Assembly (NCBI RefSeq): GCF_004944975.1 | Contig: NZ_SPQG01000001.1 | Coordinates: 367,116-431,115 of the forward strand | Direction: 5' to 3' | Origin: Halorhabdus amylolytica | GTDB taxonomy: Archaea; Halobacteriota; Halobacteria; Halobacteriales; Haloarculaceae | DNA: 64,000 bases | In this document: piece after piece, positions 63,607 to 64,000 of the stretch | Position numbering within the stretch: position 1 is the first letter of the stretch | Layout: every line of letters begins with the position of its first letter | Made by a program: the position numbers and the translations under genes | Notes under the pieces: generated by a model | Seen by the model: only the letters and a program-made list of their open reading frames with translations | Told to the model about the DNA's origin: nothing | The model's database searches: none

Positions 63607-64000
63607 ATGGGAAAGTTCGGCGCTGCCTGGCGGACAATCGAACGACGGTTGCCGAACAGGATTCGAAAGCGGTACGTGCGAAAGTTTCTTGTCGTGGCCG
63701 TAATCGTCTCGATTCTGGTGCTCACGCTGGGTGTGTACACCCAGATGACCGTCTCGGCAGAACTCACCGAGAACCGCAACGAGCAGTTACGGGCTGCGGC
63801 GGAAATGACGGCGGACAACGTCGAGCAATGGCTGGCACAGAAGAGCGGGCAAGCCCGATCGCTCTCGAAGAATCCGTCGATCGCGGACAGTGATTCGACG
63901 TCGCAGTCGGTCGAAATCGCCTTACAACAGGAAAATCTCTCCACCAGCGATAGTCTCCTTGCCATCCACTATATCAATCCCACAACCGAGAAGATCCTCC
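63607..64000 (+). CDS. Chemoreceptor- or sensor-like membrane protein (partial, runs off the window)
   Basis: An open frame from ATG 63607 to the window end gives 131 codons: a basic cytosolic start (GKFGAAWRTIERRLPNR), a membrane helix FLVVAVIVSILVLTLGVYTQ, and an extracytosolic helix ENRNEQLRAAAEMTADNVEQ with WLAQKSGQARSLSKNPSI. This is the beginning of a dCache-type ligand domain as in haloarchaeal transducers (Htr) or histidine kinases. The output domain lies beyond the window, so the type cannot be decided. Divergent from rps12 with about 180 bp between. Confidence 0.7.
   Translation, partial: MGKFGAAWRTIERRLPNRIRKRYVRKFLVVAVIVSILVLTLGVYTQMTVSAELTENRNEQLRAAAEMTADNVEQWLAQKSGQARSLSKNPSIADSDSTSQSVEIALQQENLSTSDSLLAIHYINPTTEKIL

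Overview
The window is a GC-rich chromosomal segment from a halophilic archaeon of the class Halobacteria. Evidence: very acidic predicted proteins, archaeal informational genes (proteasome PsmA/PsmB, prefoldin beta, RpoP, L37ae, L15e, Rio2, KEOPS Pcc1, NcsA), CoA synthesis by pantoate kinase and phosphopantothenate synthetase, a CdrL-CdrS-FtsZ2 division locus, and many leaderless starts with a TATA-like box about 26-30 nt upstream. Genus cannot be fixed from this sequence.

Region by region. 0-10.8 kb is core metabolism: CoA biosynthesis pair, lone CheC, thiazole synthase Thi4, an SDR, a putative metallopeptidase-like protein, a ThiN-domain transcription regulator (ThiR type), dCTP deaminase, Pth2 and the 20S proteasome genes. 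10.9-18.2 kb is a rearranged transport island. The two ends of one APC-permease/UspA gene lie 5.4 kb apart, and the DNA between them is AT-richer and carries a second complete APC-UspA permease, a Lrp/AsnC-RCK_C regulator, a UspA protein, small proteins and a broken trkA. 18.3-25.7 kb returns to core genes (TruD, DUF2103, L37ae-RpoP-Pcc1, prefoldin beta-DUF3194, bifunctional nuclease). 25.8-28.7 kb is an arsenic/metalloid-type module: DUF318 permease, CPRC thioredoxin, ArsR and ArsC-like phosphatase. 28.8-39.9 kb is mixed and includes a cysteine-free peroxiredoxin-fold protein, SugE, two histidine kinases, an alpha-IPM/citramalate synthase and DUF2070.

39.9-41.3 kb is an IS200/IS605-type tnpB unit whose 3' end is interrupted by a 51-bp double-hairpin element. 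It is followed by tRNA-Ser(CGA), MoxR and the convergent DUF4129-DUF58 operon. 46-53.6 kb holds a HyuAB pair, a second HTH-ThiN regulator with its own palindrome, an aldo/keto reductase and a phosphotriesterase-family protein. 53.6-56.3 kb has two decayed tRNA-Tyr 3' ends in front of the real tRNA-Tyr, then cdrL, a motif-rich leader, cdrS and ftsZ2. The window closes with NcsA, Endo IV, Rio2, a probable pseudogene, L15e with a hairpin-rich leader, S12-S7, and the start of a chemoreceptor-like membrane protein.

The most coherent regulatory story is thiamine. Two ThiN-domain regulators are encoded here. The palindrome GTGGTACCAC sits between TATA box and start codon of both thi4 and the putative metallopeptidase gene, and a variant (TATGGTACCATA) lies upstream of the second regulator. 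This predicts a small thiamine regulon that includes an unstudied protein family. Other features without a ready explanation are two 82-bp inverted-repeat elements whose stems covary, and five GTCTTAC/GTAAGAC motifs around the cdrS promoter.
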